Source: Annulohypoxylon bovei var. microspora
Lineage: Eukaryota; Ascomycota; Sordariomycetes; Xylariales; Hypoxylaceae
Reading direction: 5' to 3'
DNA length: 64,000 nucleotides
NCBI GenBank assembly: GCA_022836615.1
Contig: MU405241.1
Location: forward strand, 246,279-310,278
The notes beneath the pieces are model-generated. The model was not told the origin of the DNA and did no database searches. It worked only from the letters and a program-made list of their open reading frames with translations. The translations under genes and the position numbers were made by a program. Of the stretch, positions 12,373 through 24,846 are shown one piece after another; position 1 is the first letter of the stretch; every line of letters starts with the position of its first letter.

Positions 12373-13490
12373 TCAATCCTCATGAACTACATCGTTATTT
12401 GTTTTATCCGTCACGATCTTCCAAGTCAAGTTCATCAGGTTGTCTGCAAGTATCTCATCCTGTGAGAGCTTGCTTCCCGGCTCAGGCACAGCCGGTGGGC
12501 AGATGTACTGGCCCGATTCTTCCGTGCACGTTGCAGCAAACATTGTCGAGACTGCTCCTTCGAATTGGTCCTTCTTGAAGGGTTCCATGCCAACAGCCAT
12601 CGCATATCCACCCAAGGGAAACGGTTCGAAGATATCTTCCTTACTCATTTTAGTGCTCACGAATCCTGGATGAGTTGCATTCATGAGCACTCTAGGATAA
12701 CCCGCCTTCGTCACCCTCTCCGTAAAGTACCTGGCATAGAGGATATTGGCGAGCTTACTGCGTCCATATTGAGCGTTGGGCCCGAGATCACGATTCAACT
12801 CCTCCAGGCTCTCGAATTTCGTATCGCTAGGGGCTGCCTGGTGCGCATTACTAGCCTGATTCGTGATGCGTACAGTGCTGCCCTTCTCAGCAGTCTGCTT
12901 CAACAGTGGGAGCAAATTAGATGTTAAAACCACATGGCCTACATGGTTAACGGCCATGTGCCTATCCACGCCGTAATCGGTGAGCTGGTAAGTCATAATC
13001 CCTCTCGCTGCATTGTTTATCAAGATATCAAGCCGGTTGGTATCCTCCTTTATCTTCTCAGCAACATCCTTCACTCTCCACCAATCTGATAAGTCGCACT
13101 GTGTCCACTTGGTCTTGTTTGCCGCCTCCTGGCCCAGTTCCTTCGCGATAGCACCCTTCGCACCTTTCACGACCTCTTCGGAGACGGAAAGAATATAGAC
13201 CTTAGCAATATTATGTTTTAGCAGCGTATAGGTGCAGCCGTAGCCGATGCCCTCACTCCCGCCCGTAACTACTGCGACCTTTCCGGTTAAATCGGGAACT
13301 TGATCCAGGCTGAACTGATGGGTTCCAATGTTTTGAGCCTTGCCGCCGAAGTTTTCCGCGATGGTATTCTAGCTATGCTGTTAGCTAACTAGGCGTCTAA
13401 CTATATCCGTCAATAATCTCTAGCATTGAGGATATTGGCTTTGCATAATTATCTATCTACCATAGAAATGCATACCTTGATCAAGTTCAT
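12373..13490 (-). CDS. Short-chain dehydrogenase/reductase (retinol-dehydrogenase-like)
   Basis: NAD(P)-dependent oxidoreductase of the classical/extended SDR superfamily; the substrate is not predictable. Exon 1 (13490-13476) encodes only MNLIK. A 107-bp intron (13475-13369, donor GTATGC, acceptor TAG) follows, then exon 2 (13368-12373), giving 336 aa. Without this model the Rossmann motif TGGSEGIG (about residues 40-47) would lack a start codon, because no ATG precedes it in frame within exon 2. Other landmarks are NNAA (about 123-126), a serine around 178, and the catalytic YGRSK with Tyr206 and Lys210. The C-terminal ICPPAVPEPGS segment resembles fungal proteins annotated as retinol dehydrogenase or WW-domain oxidoreductase. 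It lies upstream of and codirectional with iml1. Confidence 0.92.
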
Positions 13491-15265
13491 GTTCTCCACT
13501 AACCTACTACGTCCTGGCGTCGCCTGTCGATTGATCAACCTTGAGACTGTTTCCGGATTTGACGCAGCCTTCAATGAGTACGTCAAACAGAGGCCTGGAC
13601 GACGTATAGTGAAATGGGCTAGGGAAGTTCGGCCGAGTATATTACCAAACGTATGTGAAGAAATATGCATCGCGGTTCGAATGCTTTTTCAGTAACTTCT
13701 CAACCATGTCAGATTCCCGAATTTCGGGGTTGACGCTGGGCTTATTCTATAACAGATGCCTCATTTTGAAGTCATCATGGATAGATATGAAGCGGTCATC
13801 GATGCTATTATATGCATTGGTAGCTAGTGTAAAGTTGTTTCGCTTCATCCATGATGCCGTGACTCAGTGTTAGTAGACGTCAGAAAGATGGTCCTGAGAT
13901 AGTTCACTAACTACCTAGTTAGATCTTGAAGATACCTATATCCACTCGAGTACTCTTGCTGAAATAATTACCTAAGGTTGTAAGGTTGGAAGGAACTAGG
14001 TTAGTAGTTAAGGATAACCAATTAAGGTTAAATATTAAGTTCACCTGTCATATTAGATAATCAACTCACTACATAATGACAACATCAATTATTCTCTAAA
14101 GTTAATTCCTTTTTTTTTTCAAAGAATCTCTCAGGCAAGGTTCAGAATGTTTACAACTCAACCGATCATCTCAACTACATATTAATCAAACCGCAAAATT
14201 CCCACTTAATAAGTGGGTATCCAACGTGGCCCGCGACGTTGTGGTGTTGCACGACTTACATAACATCAGGGTTGTTCCAAGGTTCCCTTCGATGTGATGT
14301 GCTCGGCTTATTAAGTACCAAAGGTAAGAATCAAGAATGTATGTGGTGCTACTCCGGCTATGTCTTGATATCACATAGGTAGCTGTCTTTCTAGCTCTCG
14401 GGAGTTGATCGAGATGCGGTTGCAGCTGAATCTGGCAGCTCAACATCAAGTACTCGCCGAGTTTTGACGATCCGGTGGGTTGGGTCCATTTACTGAATTC
14501 GTGTACATACAGCCACGACAACTGCTTAGGTTTTCCAACCCATTGCCGGCTAAGAATCCCGGGGGATATATCACAATACACACACGCACAAAACATGACA
14601 ATTTCCCCCACATACATTTCACAAGAATGTTTCGCCTGTTCCGAAATATCTAACCGTTAGAGTAGGTAAACTAGATATCGGTCAAAAGCTCTCTTCTCTC
14701 CCCGCAACAAAGGATACATCATACGACGAATCGTTTTCACCCACATATTCAATTAAGGCCCGGATTTCCATAGTTCCTTTCATTTTTTGTCAGTGCAACG
14801 TCTAGTGTCCGGCCCCTGGATCAATTTACGTTTCGCCGTTGATTCAAAGCACGGGGTTGATCTTCGTTTGATCGATTTCCCCCGACTAGATCTCCGAGGT
14901 TTTATTGGGAAAATTTTGCCAGGTAAGTCCCAGCTACTTTTTCCCCTTGCGCATCGTCTAATAAAGGTTTGTCATGATACTGTACTTTTTAGTGACTCAT
15001 GCCTTGACCTGACAGACGCTTACTTTCCCTCAGGCCGTACTTTCTACTTTACAAGAACGCAAATAAATGGGCAATTGGTGTTTAACTTTCTCTCCACTAC
15101 ATATTCAACCAAAACCAACATTAGCCAAGGCGGCCATACCCATATCTCTCTACATGACATCCACCCGGGTTATGCTTAGAATTCTTATCTAAGACGGACG
15201 CTCTACCCGAACAACCCCCTTCCGACTCCGGCTCCGGCTCCGTAAGCCGGCTTCGTCAACTAATC
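13491..15265. other. Intergenic, divergent upstream regions
   Basis: About 1.8 kb between the divergently transcribed dehydrogenase and zinc transporter. Open frames at 14186-14617 and 14787-15179 have no family signature or clear start context and are not called. A short CTCCGG-type repeat lies near 15228-15242, just before the transporter start. No RNA gene was seen. Confidence 0.55.
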
Positions 15266-16972
15266 ATGGGTAGATTCGAGCTTTCGTCTAAGCAGAAGCT
15301 TATTGCCATTATTGGCATTTCGTTCTCGTTCTTCGTCGCCGAGTTAGTTGGTATGCTGAACCAAGTCCTTCCATGCCCAATTCGAATAATTTGAACATGA
15401 ACTGACTCTAATATGTAGTGGCGTTCTATACCAGATCTCTTGCTCTACTAGCAGATGCTTTCCACTACGTATGCCGCACATCCTCTTGCATGTCATTTTG
15501 ACGTTGTATCTAACTACATGTTCTAGATGAATGATCTTATTGCCTATTGTGTCTCCTTAGCTGCAATCATCGTACGTTGAGTAAACTTCTTATTCATGCA
15601 CGTTAATAGCCCAATTAACTAAAACTACACGCTAGATTTCCGATTCCAAAGCCCCTCCTCACAATCTTTCATTTGGTTGGGCTCGTGCCCAGCTGCTAGG
15701 TGCTTTCTTCAATGGCGTCTTCCTCCTCGCCCTCGGCATATCCATCTTTCTCCAGTCAATCGAGAGATTCATCTCTATCGAACGTAAGTTCTCGCCAGCC
15801 TCGGAATATTTCTAGATGCTGTTCTATCATTGAGCTAACTTAATGTAGGTGTTGATAACCCCAAACTGGTGCTTATCATGGGATGCGTCGGGTTGGCATT
15901 GAATCTCATCAGCGCAACCTTACTACACGAACTTCACGACCATGGCCATGGCCACGGACATAGCCATTCACACGCGGAAGATGATGGCAATGCTGAGCAT
16001 CACGGGCATGATCATCATCACGGCCACATTAATATTGAGGCGGGTAGACAGGCAAGTGGTAGCTTTATCGAAGTTCATGACGAAATCCCCCTCACTGTAA
16101 GTCTTCGCTAGTTTACCCCTTGTTTGTATTCAGTTGCTAAAATTTATGCAGCCCATCAGTGCCCATGCTGAGCATCTGCACACGATCGCGAACTTACAAT
16201 CCTCTGGACATGACCTCGGCATGATGGGCGTATTACTCCATGTTATCGGTGATGCATGCAACAACGTTGGGGTTATCATCGCCGCTCTGGTTATTTGGCT
16301 CACGTCTTCCGAAGCTCGATTCTATGCCGACCCAGGCATCAGCATGGGCATTGCTCTCATGATCTTACTAACATCGATCCCACTCGTCAAGAATAGCGGC
16401 AAGATCCTCATGCAGAGCTCCCCGAAGGGTGTTCACGTAGATGACGTCAAGCATGATCTCGAGAAGGTATGTAATAGAAAAGAATCATGTGTCAAATCCT
16501 TGAAAGGTTTATCTAGGAGACCTTGTAAGCTAATAAGATATTAACAACATAGATCCCTGGTATTGAATCGGTTCACGAATTACACATCTGGCGCCTTGAT
16601 CAGAAAAAGTCCATTGCAACCGCCCACATAGTGGTATCAAATACCGAGATGAGTGATTTTATGGATCGTGCACGTACCGTTGGCGAATGTCTACATGCCT
16701 GGGGCATCCATTCCGCGACCCTCCAGCCCGAGCTTGCAACTCCAACAACCGCATCATCTATAACCGCCGCTGATACTAGCAACGAAAACGATGGGCGCAA
16801 TAGCACAGACAACACCGAAGCCACCCCTGTGATTGTGACTGCTGGAACTGCGTCGTCTTCGGGTGCGTCGATTAGAAGACGACGCCTCGAGACAGCGGCT
16901 CCTTGTCAAATCGCCTGTGGAAATCTGTGCGAGAGTTTGACATGCTGCAATACTAGCACTATGCGTATCTAA
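15266..16972 (+). CDS. ZRC1: Vacuolar zinc transporter, cation diffusion facilitator (Zrc1/Cot1-like)
   Basis: Zn2+/H+ antiporter of the CDF family, probably moving cytosolic zinc (or cobalt) into the vacuole. Seven exons are inferred: 15266-15350, 15419-15468, 15527-15571, 15636-15783, 15849-16096, 16152-16466 and 16553-16972. All phases are consistent and encode 436 aa. Transmembrane segment 2 carries LLADAFHYMND and segment 5 HVIGDACNN. Both are HxxxD motifs, the arrangement typical of zinc-selective members. A histidine-rich cytosolic loop lies at about residues 136-169 (HDHGHGHGHSHSH and later HHGHDHHHGH). The CDF C-terminal domain follows (SVHELHIWRL, TAHIVVS). The tail after about residue 345 is low-complexity with several cysteines. 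Acceptors are TAG or CAG throughout. A metal-regulated promoter is plausible, but no element was identified. Confidence 0.95.
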
Positions 16973-17083
16973 GTGTACCTAGACTATGGGATATTATGGG
17001 AGGCTATGGGAGGAGTCATCATTGCGCTTGGGGGTCATAACTAAATTGTTAGTATACCGTGAACTACCAAAGTTAGCAACCTA

Positions 17084-17101
17084 GTCGAGTTCGAACTCGA
17101 C
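17084..17101. repeat. 18-bp perfect palindrome downstream of the zinc transporter
   Basis: GTCGAGTTCGAACTCGAC reads identically on both strands. It lies 112 bp past the transporter stop codon. It could act in 3' end formation or bind a dimeric protein. The central GTTCGAAC resembles a tRNA B box, but no tRNA surrounds it. Confidence 0.8.
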
Positions 17102-19189
17102 GCTGACTTTAAAAAGAGAATAAAATAATTTCAATCAATACCTACTTTTGCTATATGAACTAAATGATAAATTTATACAAAGTACGCCTAAGCTGAAATA
17201 ACCCAGTGATGCCAGGTCCTCTTGTCATTGCATAGTATTCACGTTAGCTATTCGCACCCCTTGTAATCCAACAAAATTCGATATTAAAACTTTCTAATGT
17301 ATACCATCTATTAGCTTTGAACCCAAATCCATAGCCTTGGTTTACGATGCTTATTTACAGTGACACTTTCTATACCCGCCTACCTAGGCAAATAGGAATC
17401 ACAGTATATCCCCCACGCCGTACTCGAAGAGCTCTAGTCGTTTCCTGTCCCAAATCGAGGGACCTCGTAGTCGCGGGGTATCAAACGTGGGGGACAGGGT
17501 TTGTAAGTGTGGGGGTTCGTAGCTGTTCTGGCAGGGCTGGAATCCTCGAAGGAAGAAAAAGGAAAGGGAGTCTTGTGCGTACATACGTCAGTTTGAAAGG
17601 GACAGGCAAAAAAAAAAAAAAAAGCAAGGGATTAAGGCCTGCATGCAGCCGCAGCAGGAATAAGCAACTCTGCATATCCGGTCTGCGACCCTTCTCTTCC
17701 GCATCGTGACCATTTGCTTCATTAAGCATGTGCGCGCATACATATTACGTATGCGAACGACCCCATTAGCAAACCACAACGACCACAGGCACTTACAGCT
17801 TCTTTTTCTGATCATAGATCGACTCGGCCTCATTTCCGAAGTCGGCTCACTGAACCCTACATAATAGGTAGAGATCTAATCTAATCGATCTGTCCAAACT
17901 TGAAACTAGACCGGTGTGCATCGTTCGTCACCGGTATACGAGCGCTGACTGGTGGAGATGCGGATGGGTGTGCGCGCCCCCGTCCACCTGCTCAAGTCGG
18001 GAAAGGACCCGAGCGACGGAGCCGCGAAGGGAGATGCATTCCGCATTCCGCAAGTACAGCCGACCTGCGCAACCACACCGATTCTTTCACCCCTTTCCTC
18101 TTTCCTTTGATTTTCCGGAAGTTTTCCAGGGTCGTCTGCCAATTCTTCCCAGCGTAAGCGTAAGCTCGCTCTTCTCTGCCAAAAGTCCAGCTGCTTCAAT
18201 CTTCTCAGCCCTGCCCACCTCAGCCCGCGGTCACATCGCGCGAGTACAACCTACCGCATGCAGTACCGCAAATGGCCAGCCCGCGGATGACATCCCCTGC
18301 CTGCGGGGTCCGCTTTAGCTAGCTGAGCGCGCTCGAGCTGGTCGAGGTCTTATGTAGGTTACTTTTATCGGTACCGAAACCGAACGATAGGTAAATGTGC
18401 ATTTCTGCTTTCGATAACACCTGTGGTCGCAACACGAGGTATTTGGCTAAAATGCCACGGGCGGCCCCGGCCCGGGAGGGATTCATTCGTGATGTACGAC
18501 ATACATGTTCGATCTCTTGTGTTACGTATGTGGCATCATCGTTGACGATGGTAAAATTCAACTTCAGCCCTACTTTAAATCATGAAGCCATTTTGTCCCT
18601 ACCCCTTTAAACGGCATAAGTCGGGCAAATACAAGCATTTTCACGCTGCCTAAGGCTTTAGATTGCTACTGCGGTATTATACGATACGTGTATGCCGCGA
18701 GTGAAATCATGAAGTTGCGGTCAGCAATAATTGTATACATTCCCTCGCGGTCTATTTTTGCCGCCACTCAACTTTAGCTACTGAGCAAGCTATGGTTGGT
18801 TCGCATATCCGATAATATGCCCATCGAAGTTATAGTATATTGAACTTGGCAAAAAATCATCCGGGTATGGAATGCCAATGCGGATTGTTTCATTAAAACT
18901 CGCTAAGCAGTTCTCGCGTGTGACATTAATCGAGAGGCGAAAGTACACCCCTTCTTTATGAATCCAGGTATAGAAGTGCTAATCATTAGGGGCACCGGCT
19001 TGCTTTCAAAGTTCAGTCTATAAGGGATTTGATGTTATGGCCAATCTAATGATAGGTACGCATATCATGGATTGTGATAACTACCTACCTCTATCAAGCT
19101 CGCTACTACCGGCGGGAAGTTGTGAGGAACACCGTTAGCCCCGCCATCCCGATCCGGCGTAGAGGAGAGTTTCGGCGTTTAGCGGCGGG

Positions 19190-19211
19190 GAAACCACGCC
19201 TGCGTGGTTTC
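19190..19211. repeat. Short hairpin, 10-bp stem with 2-nt centre
   Basis: The two arms GAAACCACGC and GCGTGGTTTC are exact reverse complements separated by CT. It lies in the gene-poor stretch, in a GC-rich patch. It could be a dimeric regulator site or an inverted-repeat remnant. Confidence 0.7.
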
Positions 19212-22200
19212 TTAAGTTTCGGGCGGGAATTCTCATACTGGCGAACATGTTATATCCGTACGCGCACGGCGCAGCCCAGTTATCGAGATGATCTGGAGAT
19301 GGTGTCTCACGGCTGACGTCAAAGGGGCAAGTATACGGAAGAGAGAGATAAGGGAAAAGAGAACTAGCTCGTTGGCGACTCGAGACAGAAGCTTCGAGAT
19401 TCTGTATTATTCATTAGCGCCTTGGGCGACAGCAGAACTTACCTTGTCCGATGGTTGGGAGTTTGAAGATTGTTGAAGACCGACCCCTGAACAATGCAGA
19501 GAGTGAGATGGATACTTGAAATCATTCATCAAACAGGATTATTAGTACTGGCTACCTACCGTGCTTCAGTTCGTATTACCTCTAGCATAACAATATCTGT
19601 TGCCTAGAATGTTATCTTCCATGCCCGAAAGGGGCATCATGCTACGAATAAAACCGATTATAAATGCTTATGTTAGAATCAACCAAGTATATCTACCTAG
19701 GTCGGCGACTAGGTATTATATCTCGAAATATAGAGAGCTTATCGTCATCACACGCGAGGGATATTTAGATAAACGAACACACCGGGATTAACACGACCAT
19801 TGCCAACGCCTTGCTTGACAGGAAAATACCCATGTAGACAAATCAGATAGATACCTCCTAGTCAAATTCTCATCACCCTAAGACACCGAGTTCTCCCTAT
19901 ATCATACAGCGAAGAATTTTCATATTGCTGATAGCTGAATGACTCTGCGCGTCATCTGGCTATCGTAATATTTGTCTGTAATGTCAGCGTTTCACGTAGT
20001 TAAATCTGTCCAATACCACGGCATTTACGGTAGGACAATTGTTGACCAGGAAATATGAGAATATGAAGATTACGAGGAAGCCTTTCTTATTCGTTGTCTA
20101 TCAACCAATGGCTTCTCGTTGACATCGTCATGTTTGATTTCCAAAACGCAGCTGACAGCCTAGTTTCACGCGAAGGCTAGTGATTGTCTCGACACGGCGC
20201 ATGCTAGCTGCTCTCCGCTTGAATGGCGAATACTTCACTTACAGTAGTATCGCTCAGTCTTCCTGGTCTTCCAGTCAATTGCGAAAATCAGGAGCATGAT
20301 CTGTTGGTGTCGCTCGACGATCCGCAGGCACAATTTGGGGCAGTACCAATCTCTCGTGGAGGATGGCTCTAACGTTAGAAGCCACGCCTGCATGGCATAC
20401 GAACGAACTGGCCAGGAAAACGGATCCGTCACAGTTTATCAGCGCTGATTTGGGATCGGGCAATATCCCAGATATTAATGATCGCCGGCGTTTGCGTCTG
20501 GGCGTCGTGAATGACTTCACTCGCAGCTCCGCACAGTCCGATTACGCATGCCTAGACGTCTGGCGAAGTGACACTGATCTTGTCCCCAGATCTTCGGTTC
20601 AAATCGCCGATCGAGTTTGACGAGGATAAGATCGCTCGAGATGGTTCTAAGTGCCTGGCCATACAGGAACTTTGTAGCGTGCCATTCCAGATTCTGGAGG
20701 TGACAGTGATGTTCCTGGCAGCCTGCGCAGTCTGGGGCAGCTGCGCCGTAGCTGCGTAGGTGAGAGCGCAACCCAAGCAATGGAGATCTCACCTGGAGGA
20801 TGACATACGCCTTTACCCAATTACGTACAAGGGTCCTGCTAAGATCGTCGGGAACACGCGCTTGGTGGGATACCTGGTCAAAGCGCTTTCGGCACGAGGA
20901 GCAAGAGGAGTAAAAAAAGGCTTTTGATTAGAGCTTTCCACTTTCTCCATCTTGACGATCATGTAGAAAATAGCGCATTCGATTTGCCGTTTGCTAGAGC
21001 GTGGGATCTAGAATCAAACAAGTTGCTAGGTAGTTGTTAGTGTTGGACCGGTAGTCGAAGCGCGTAGCTTATGGATAGCATCCAATGAGAGCTCGAATAA
21101 GACGTAGTTGAAGAGCCACGAGTCTAATCGATAAAATTAGTCTCCGCTCATATTTCGGAGCCTCATTCATCACGAGGTGCGCGCCGAAAAAAAGGGTCCA
21201 AACCGGTTGTTGCGGCATCGCCGTAGTTCCCAACATGGACCCACGAGACTACACTAGCAGAAATCGAAATATAAGTCTCGATGATGGACCTAGAGAGCCC
21301 TAATTAGCTACATCCTTCAGCGTGTCGATCTTTGCGAGACTGTAACGTGAAGACTTGATTTTAGGAACTTTTTTTCACACAACCGAGAGGCGATCCGAAC
21401 GCCAAGGGGATGCGAGATGAGATCGAGAGACGTGCCGCTGGACGTCACTGGATAAAATAACCTAGGTAGCCAAGGAATACATTTGCCGGCGGGAAATCAT
21501 CACGGGCTGGCAGAAGACGGGACTGGCAGGTGGAGCTGACTGGCTTACCAATGGCCTGACTTGCCTCGACGACGCCGACGCTACGAAGGTTACATACCCA
21601 AGTCTCCGGCTGAGTTGAGTGTTTAAATAACAAGAGCCTGAGTTTCACGGCGAGTATCCCGGAATAGTACGCTTTTAATCGGAAGTGGGTTACCCAGCAG
21701 CGTTCTTGTGGTGCCGACCCGAAGGTCTAGCCCCGTTGTCAGCTAGTCTCTATTACGTTATTAGATGGAAATAGAAATTGCAAAGGTGTCGTCGGATGCG
21801 ACACTACGGCCTGGTCTCGGACTTCATAGCAAGCTGAGCCTCATCCCGAGATTGTCCAAGGGACACCTTTTCGTGGCGCACCAGGTACGACAGCCGCGTC
21901 AGCAGCGGATGTTCGCGAGACGCAAGACATCTATCCCACCTCGGCTGCCATTCCTTCGAGCTCCAAGGTCGAGAGGAGGGGTTCACCGCCGGGAGTTCGA
22001 ACAGGCCGTCCGATGAAAATGATTGCTTCGTCTAGAAGATGGGCGAGGTTTCGGACGGGTTCAGAGTCTGCACTAACTTGGTAACCTAAGCAGCCTAAGG
22101 TAGTTCAGACTAGCATAGGCGGCTAGGTAACGCAGAGACGCAGAAATGTGATCATATGTCAAGCATATGCATGCGTAGACCAGCGAATGACGATTGTTCA

Positions 22201-24846
22201 AATAACACTAGACCAAGTGCCCCAGAAACGGTGTTTTGGATCAAGGGAAGATCTATGGGGCATACTAATAGAAAAACTTCACACATGTGAGGGGTTAGGA
22301 TGGACTTTTGATATATTCGGGAGCGGAGTAGTAAGTTAGTAAGTGCATAAGCAAGAATATATCATCATACATATGTGACACATATATACGGCGACATGGT
22401 ACATGATATGAATGTATGTAGGTAAGGTATGTGGTACGTATGTAGTCAAGAAATCTGGGAGAATCAAGAATAGAGTCGCGTGTGCGAGTCCCGAAACAGG
22501 GATGAGCTGCGACCGCTTTTCCCGAATTCTCGTTGCTCAAAAGGGAAATGGGTGCGATGTTGCTGTAATAAATGATGAAAACCAACAAACGAACAGCCCT
22601 GCATGCCACAGATGGGTCGATGAAGCCCAAGGACGATTGGTGCCTTACGTACCGTACGGACGCTTAATGCTTTATCTGCCTGCTTTATCTTAGTGGTATT
22701 GACGCATATTATATGCTCAATATGAATTTATTTCTAGTAGAAGGCATCGTGACTATTCAAGTACATACCTACCTAGTATCTATATATCTACCTTCTCTCA
22801 GATAGTTGGCAACCTCGCCTTTGGATTACCTATTATTTGTTTTTCTGTCCTTTTCTTTTCGGCATGTCGGCCTGCTCCGGCAGTGATCGTAAACACTGTA
22901 CAACCTCGTCCCGTCCCATTTATGTAAGTGGCCCTGAGTAGAATAGATGGTAAGGGAAATGCTAGGGCTAAAAAAATACCTAATGCAGCACTTGCATGCG
23001 TACCCGCCAACTGTGGATCTATTGGATAATGGCCTACAGTAGCAGATCCGTTTAGACGTTTTCTCCAGGGCTAGGGCGTTACCTGATAAAGGCTAGGCTT
23101 GCTCTCACGTCTGGACAGTTAAAGCTGATTGATTACCAAGCCAAGCACAAATAGGCAATCTCTCATTCACCGCCAGATCGCAATCGAATCCTTCAGACCG
23201 ACTCCGGAACCAACAGGCTGGGAGAAGAACAAATCTGCAGTCTTCCAATCCTGGCTTTCTTTTTAAGTCTCCTTGCCTTAGATTTTGTATGAAGTACATA
23301 CCTGGGGTAGCCGTTGATAGGTACTGTACCATCAAGATACATGGATATCTGATATCTTGGGGCAGTTGGGGTAAAGGATGGACTTTGAGACCCTAGAATT
23401 GTCGAAATTCCTAAGAGCCCATGTAGGTAGTAGTAGTAGTAGAGGCCGTAACTTATATAGGACGGCTAAGAGCCTTGGAGATGACCATCTTAAATCCTAC
23501 CGGCACGTAGCAGCTATGGGATAGCGTGTACCATACTAGGTACCTAGGTATTATAGGTGGATGTATGTATAATAATCCATTAGAAGGAATAGAAAGCTAG
23601 TCCTGGAGAGTAGCTAGATGCTAGAGTAACTAAACTGCTAAAGTACCTAATAGAGCAGTAGAGTAGCATATTGATGAACAGTGATTTGCGGAGTTATGTA
23701 TCTGTCTATCTTAATGAAGGTCTGGTTGATGTTCATACTTCGTACATAACATTAAATATTTCCCCCCCTTGGCATTCTTGGTACTTTGCATAGAACAATT
23801 GTACTTGCTACTTAGTGAGACTGGACGTCATAATCCGCGGTGCATGCTTCTTTCCATTCTTTTTTCTTTTTTTACTCTTGCCTTATTAACTACCTACTAA
23901 ACCACCATGTAATCCATTATTTAATCCATTTTATTTTACCTACATGTATTACATACGTGCATAGGTCCAATACCTGTACTTACCTAGGTATACATAGTAC
24001 ATATGTACCTAAGCGTCGCGGGACTGGACGTTTAACAAAGTTGACCAGAGCAGCCAGACTTGACCAGACTCTTTTATGTACCGAGCTTGACCTTGTACAT
24101 TACTCGCAGAAACACACCTCCTCCTTCTTAACTCTTATTACTTTCAGTCGCAAACCTTTTATCCACTAAATATCTGCGTGTGAATTTCACACCCTTTGAC
24201 CTTCTCACCCTCTCACTCACCTAACTCTTACACGGGATTTTCAATCATATTCAGGTTTGATTGAGGAATAATAAATTCTATTAACTAACAACGTACCGTC
24301 GAAAGCGACTCTTCAACTTTGGACCCCTGTCTGTCGTATCCAGTCATCTCCGATTACGCACATTATCACGTCGCTCTCACAAGTCTTCACAACTAAAACG
24401 CGTGCATCTTGCAAACAGGCCTGTCAACTGTCAACTGTCAATCCACCACAGCCACCAATCCTATTATACACGCAGCAAACAAATTCCACCATTCAGATTG
24501 GATACCATTACCTTGGATCTTAATCAATTCCAAGATATCTAAATATCTACCTTTGATTTCTTTTTTCTTCCCCTCCTCATTAGGCCACCTGGAACTGATT
24601 GCCAATCGCCATACCTGCATCATCTGACCCTCATTATTGCGTTGTCCCGCATCGCCCAGGCACCACCTCACTAGGTAACTTGGCGTCTACTTCAATGTCT
24701 TCCTACGCCATGGTCAACTCAGCGGAAGGCCCTAGCCATTGGATGGGAGCCTGTTAAGTGACGGTCTGGTGGTTTCTCCGGCCCTAGGAGTTGTTGATTA
24801 CATACCGGTACTTGACATCCAGGGCTTTTGAACTACCGGATCCAAC

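Larger units (their letters stand above)
16973..24846. other. Long gene-poor stretch (7.9 kb)
   Basis: No frame here is long or conserved enough to call, and I could not join short frames into a recognisable protein. It contains an 18-bp perfect palindrome (17084-17101), a run of 16 A (17608-17623), a locally GC-rich patch (about 17940-18320), a 10-bp-stem hairpin (19190-19211), a GTA microsatellite (near 23426-23441) and TACCTAGGTA copies at 23541 and 23981. The last 600 bp or so is pyrimidine-rich and is probably the promoter and 5' leader of the downstream Lst4 gene. Confidence 0.55.

Noticed and set aside
14787..15179. A 130-aa frame upstream of the zinc transporter
   Set aside because: It lacks a domain, an ATG in good context and neighbours that would support it.
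17084..17101. tRNA B box (GTTCGAAC)
   Set aside because: No A box, acceptor stem or cloverleaf can be built around it; the match comes from the palindrome.
17914..18318. A 134-aa frame in the gene-poor stretch
   Set aside because: It sits in a local GC-rich patch where all frames are open; it has no recognisable motif.
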